In this document: piece by piece, positions 30,762 through 32,478 of the stretch
Layout of the letters: the number at the start of each line of letters is the position of its first letter
How positions within the stretch are numbered: the stretch's first letter is position 1
Assembly: GCF_000166715.1 (NCBI RefSeq)
Contig: NZ_AEMI01000007.1
Location: 1 to 32,478, forward strand
Reading direction: 5' to 3'
From: Leuconostoc gelidum subsp. gelidum KCTC 3527
GTDB taxonomy: Bacteria > Bacillota > Bacilli > Lactobacillales > Lactobacillaceae
Length of the DNA stretch: 32,478 nt
Notes under the pieces: generated by a model
The model's database searches: none
What the model saw: the letters and a program-made list of their open reading frames with translations, nothing else
Told to the model about the DNA's origin: nothing
Program-made: the position numbers and the translations under genes

Positions 30762-32447
30762 ATGACAACTGTTCAAGAATTGACAGAAATTGTTGGTAAC
30801 AATCACATCATCACTTCAGATTCAAAATCATTGCGCTATCGAAGTGGATACCGTAGTGGGCAAGGTGATGCGTTGGCGGTTGTACTGCCTGGTAATATGA
30901 TGGAGTTATGGCAAGTATTGAAAGTACTACATGCCCATAATACAATTATTATTATGCAAGCATCTAATACCAGCTTAACTGAAGGATCAATTCCGGCACC
31001 AGGCTACGATCGTGAATGTGTTGTGGTTAATGGGACACGAATTAAAGGTGTGCAATTGATTAACCATGGTGAAGAAGCACTTGCTTTTCCAGGTACAACG
31101 TTATTTAAACTCGAAAACGCATTAAAAGCGATTAATCGAGAACCACATTCAGTTATTGGGTCATCCAATTTAGGGGCATCTGTCATTGGTGGTATCAATA
31201 ATAATTCTGGTGGTGCATTGATTCAACGTGGGCCAGCGTATACAGAATTATCATTGTATGCTCAAATTGACGCAAATGACGAATTGCATCTTGTGAATCA
31301 TTTAGGCATTGACTTAGGAGAGACACCTGAGGAAATGATTAATAATCTCGAAAATCGTAATTTTGATATTGATAAAGTTAAAAAAGACGAAAAGCGTGTG
31401 GGACACAATCGCGACTATGAAGCCCGTGTACGCAATATTGGATCACATACACCAACGCGTTATAATGCTGATCCTAACGAATTATATGAAGTTTCCGGTG
31501 CCTCTGGTAAATTAGCAGCTTTTGCTGTTCGCTTGGATACATTTCCTAAAGAAGGGGCTTCACAGGTGTTTTACATTGGCACGAATGAGCCTGCAGTGTT
31601 GGAAAAATTGCGGCGCCATATTTTATCTGAATTTAAGAATTTACCTGTATCTGGGGAATATATGCATAAAGAAGCATATGATTTAGCTAAAAAATATGGC
31701 AAAGATTCACTGCTTGTGATTGATACAATAGGGACGAATATGTTGCCGTATTTGTTTAGTTTGAAGTCAACAGCTGAACGTATATTAGGTCATATTCCGA
31801 CCTTTAAACCCTACTTTCCTGATCGTTTATTGCAACATGTAGGTCAAGTATTTCCAAATCAGTTGCCAAAAAGAATTGAAGCCTATAGCGACAAGTATGA
31901 ACACTATTTGCAATTAAAAATGGTTGGTGATGGCATTGATGAAGCACGTCAATATTTGAAAGAATTTTTCAAAACTGAGTCAGGGGACTATTTGGAATGC
32001 ACGCCTTCGGAGGCAGATCGAGCTGCAACGCATCGTTATGTCACAGCTGGTGTCGCTATTAGATATCAAGAAGTCTTCCAAAATAAAAAATTGGATATTT
32101 TACCATTAGATATTGCTTTACCTCGTAATGAGTTTGATTGGTTTGAACATTTGCCAAAGGAAATTGAAGATAAAATTGAACATAAGTTGTATTATGGCCA
32201 TTTTCTAGATCATGTGATGCATCAGGATTACATTTTAAAGCCAGGTGTTGATCCACATGAATTGAAATTAGAAATGTTGAAATTGCTTGATAAGCGTGGA
32301 GCTATTTATCCTGCTGAACATAATGTTGGCCATCTGTATCATGCCGCTTCAACATTAGTGAGTCATTATAAGCGTAATGATCCGACTAATAGTTTCAATC
32401 CAGGTGTTGGTTTGACGACCATGGAAAAATACTGGGGTAATTACTAA
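30762..32447 (+). CDS. dld: Quinone-dependent D-lactate dehydrogenase (FAD)
   Basis: Peripheral membrane flavoenzyme oxidising D-lactate to pyruvate and passing electrons to quinone. The 561 residues are close in length to E. coli Dld (571). The N-terminal FAD-binding PCMH-type domain includes NTSLTEGSIPAPGYDRECVV, HSVIGSSNLGASVIGGINNN and SGGALIQRGPAYTEL. TRYNADPNELYEVSGASGKL and AAFAVRLDTFP follow at about residues 228-260. The C-terminal membrane-binding cap ends with AEHNVGHLYHA...FNPGVGLTT. It is distinct from the NAD-dependent D-LDH of fermentation. It has a GGGGG ribosome site and appears monocistronic. With menE and menG in the same window, it supports menaquinone-linked D-lactate oxidation, which matters in a genus that produces D-lactate. 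Confidence 0.94.
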   Translation: MTTVQELTEIVGNNHIITSDSKSLRYRSGYRSGQGDALAVVLPGNMMELWQVLKVLHAHNTIIIMQASNTSLTEGSIPAPGYDRECVVVNGTRIKGVQLINHGEEALAFPGTTLFKLENALKAINREPHSVIGSSNLGASVIGGINNNSGGALIQRGPAYTELSLYAQIDANDELHLVNHLGIDLGETPEEMINNLENRNFDIDKVKKDEKRVGHNRDYEARVRNIGSHTPTRYNADPNELYEVSGASGKLAAFAVRLDTFPKEGASQVFYIGTNEPAVLEKLRRHILSEFKNLPVSGEYMHKEAYDLAKKYGKDSLLVIDTIGTNMLPYLFSLKSTAERILGHIPTFKPYFPDRLLQHVGQVFPNQLPKRIEAYSDKYEHYLQLKMVGDGIDEARQYLKEFFKTESGDYLECTPSEADRAATHRYVTAGVAIRYQEVFQNKKLDILPLDIALPRNEFDWFEHLPKEIEDKIEHKLYYGHFLDHVMHQDYILKPGVDPHELKLEMLKLLDKRGAIYPAEHNVGHLYHAASTLVSHYKRNDPTNSFNPGVGLTTMEKYWGNY

Positions 32448-32478
32448 TTAATAAAAATACCAAAAATGTTAAAAAACA

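Noticed and set aside
1-32478. CRISPR array, toxin-antitoxin pair, restriction system, riboswitch or T-box
   Set aside because: No regularly spaced repeats, cas genes, recognisable toxin or nuclease domains, or conserved riboswitch or T-box motifs were seen in the intergenic regions.

Overview
The window is low-GC Gram-positive chromosomal DNA and most resembles a heterofermentative lactic acid bacterium of the Leuconostoc group. The reasons are strong AGGAG ribosome sites, CcpA-type cre sites, a complete-looking argC-J-B-D run, menaquinone genes, a quinone-dependent D-lactate dehydrogenase, a CopY/CopB pair, and double-glycine bacteriocins of lactococcin A type. The genus call is an inference from gene content.

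Layout. (1) 1-5838: an aquaporin, a copYB copper operon (minus strand), then menE-menG for menaquinone synthesis (plus strand), closed by a strong terminator. (2) 5840-15330: a visibly A/T-rich accessory region with much gene decay. It starts with a frameshifted XRE regulator, an intact lactococcin A-like bacteriocin with its immunity gene, a second broken bacteriocin and broken immunity gene, an exceptionally long 32-bp-arm hairpin and an IS3-like OrfA remnant. It continues with a glycan locus: an AraC regulator divergent from a GH31 alpha-xylosidase, a GPH-family sugar symporter and a GH127 beta-L-arabinofuranosidase. It ends in coding debris and a hairpin beside a tRNA-Asn that has its own strong promoter. 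A 13-bp sequence occurs near both edges. (3) 15466-19654: argD, argB, argJ, argC (minus strand, transcribed argC to argD) behind a promoter overlapped by an ARG box. (4) 19770-21760: a PadR gene with an internal deletion that joins it to the remains of a DUF1129-like membrane protein, then a PEBP-family protein translationally coupled to an unknown protein, and a small stand-alone HTH regulator. (5) 21849-26095: a GntR/UTRA regulator divergent from a beta-glucoside PTS operon (GH1, EIIC, EIIB, EIIA), with a perfect 15-bp-arm inverted repeat over the promoter. (6) 26279-32447: a FAD disulfide-reductase-like protein, a DHA2-type multidrug transporter followed by a PadR regulator, an OsmC peroxidase-like protein and dld.

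How it fits together. menE/menG and dld both serve a menaquinone-linked respiratory branch, in which D-lactate electrons pass to the quinone pool. The two sugar loci indicate plant-associated glycosides as carbon sources. The copper, OsmC, disulfide-reductase-like and DHA2 genes are stress functions. The most distinctive part is the bacteriocin cluster: one apparently intact lactococcin A-like peptide with immunity beside a decayed sibling cassette, with no export genes in the window.
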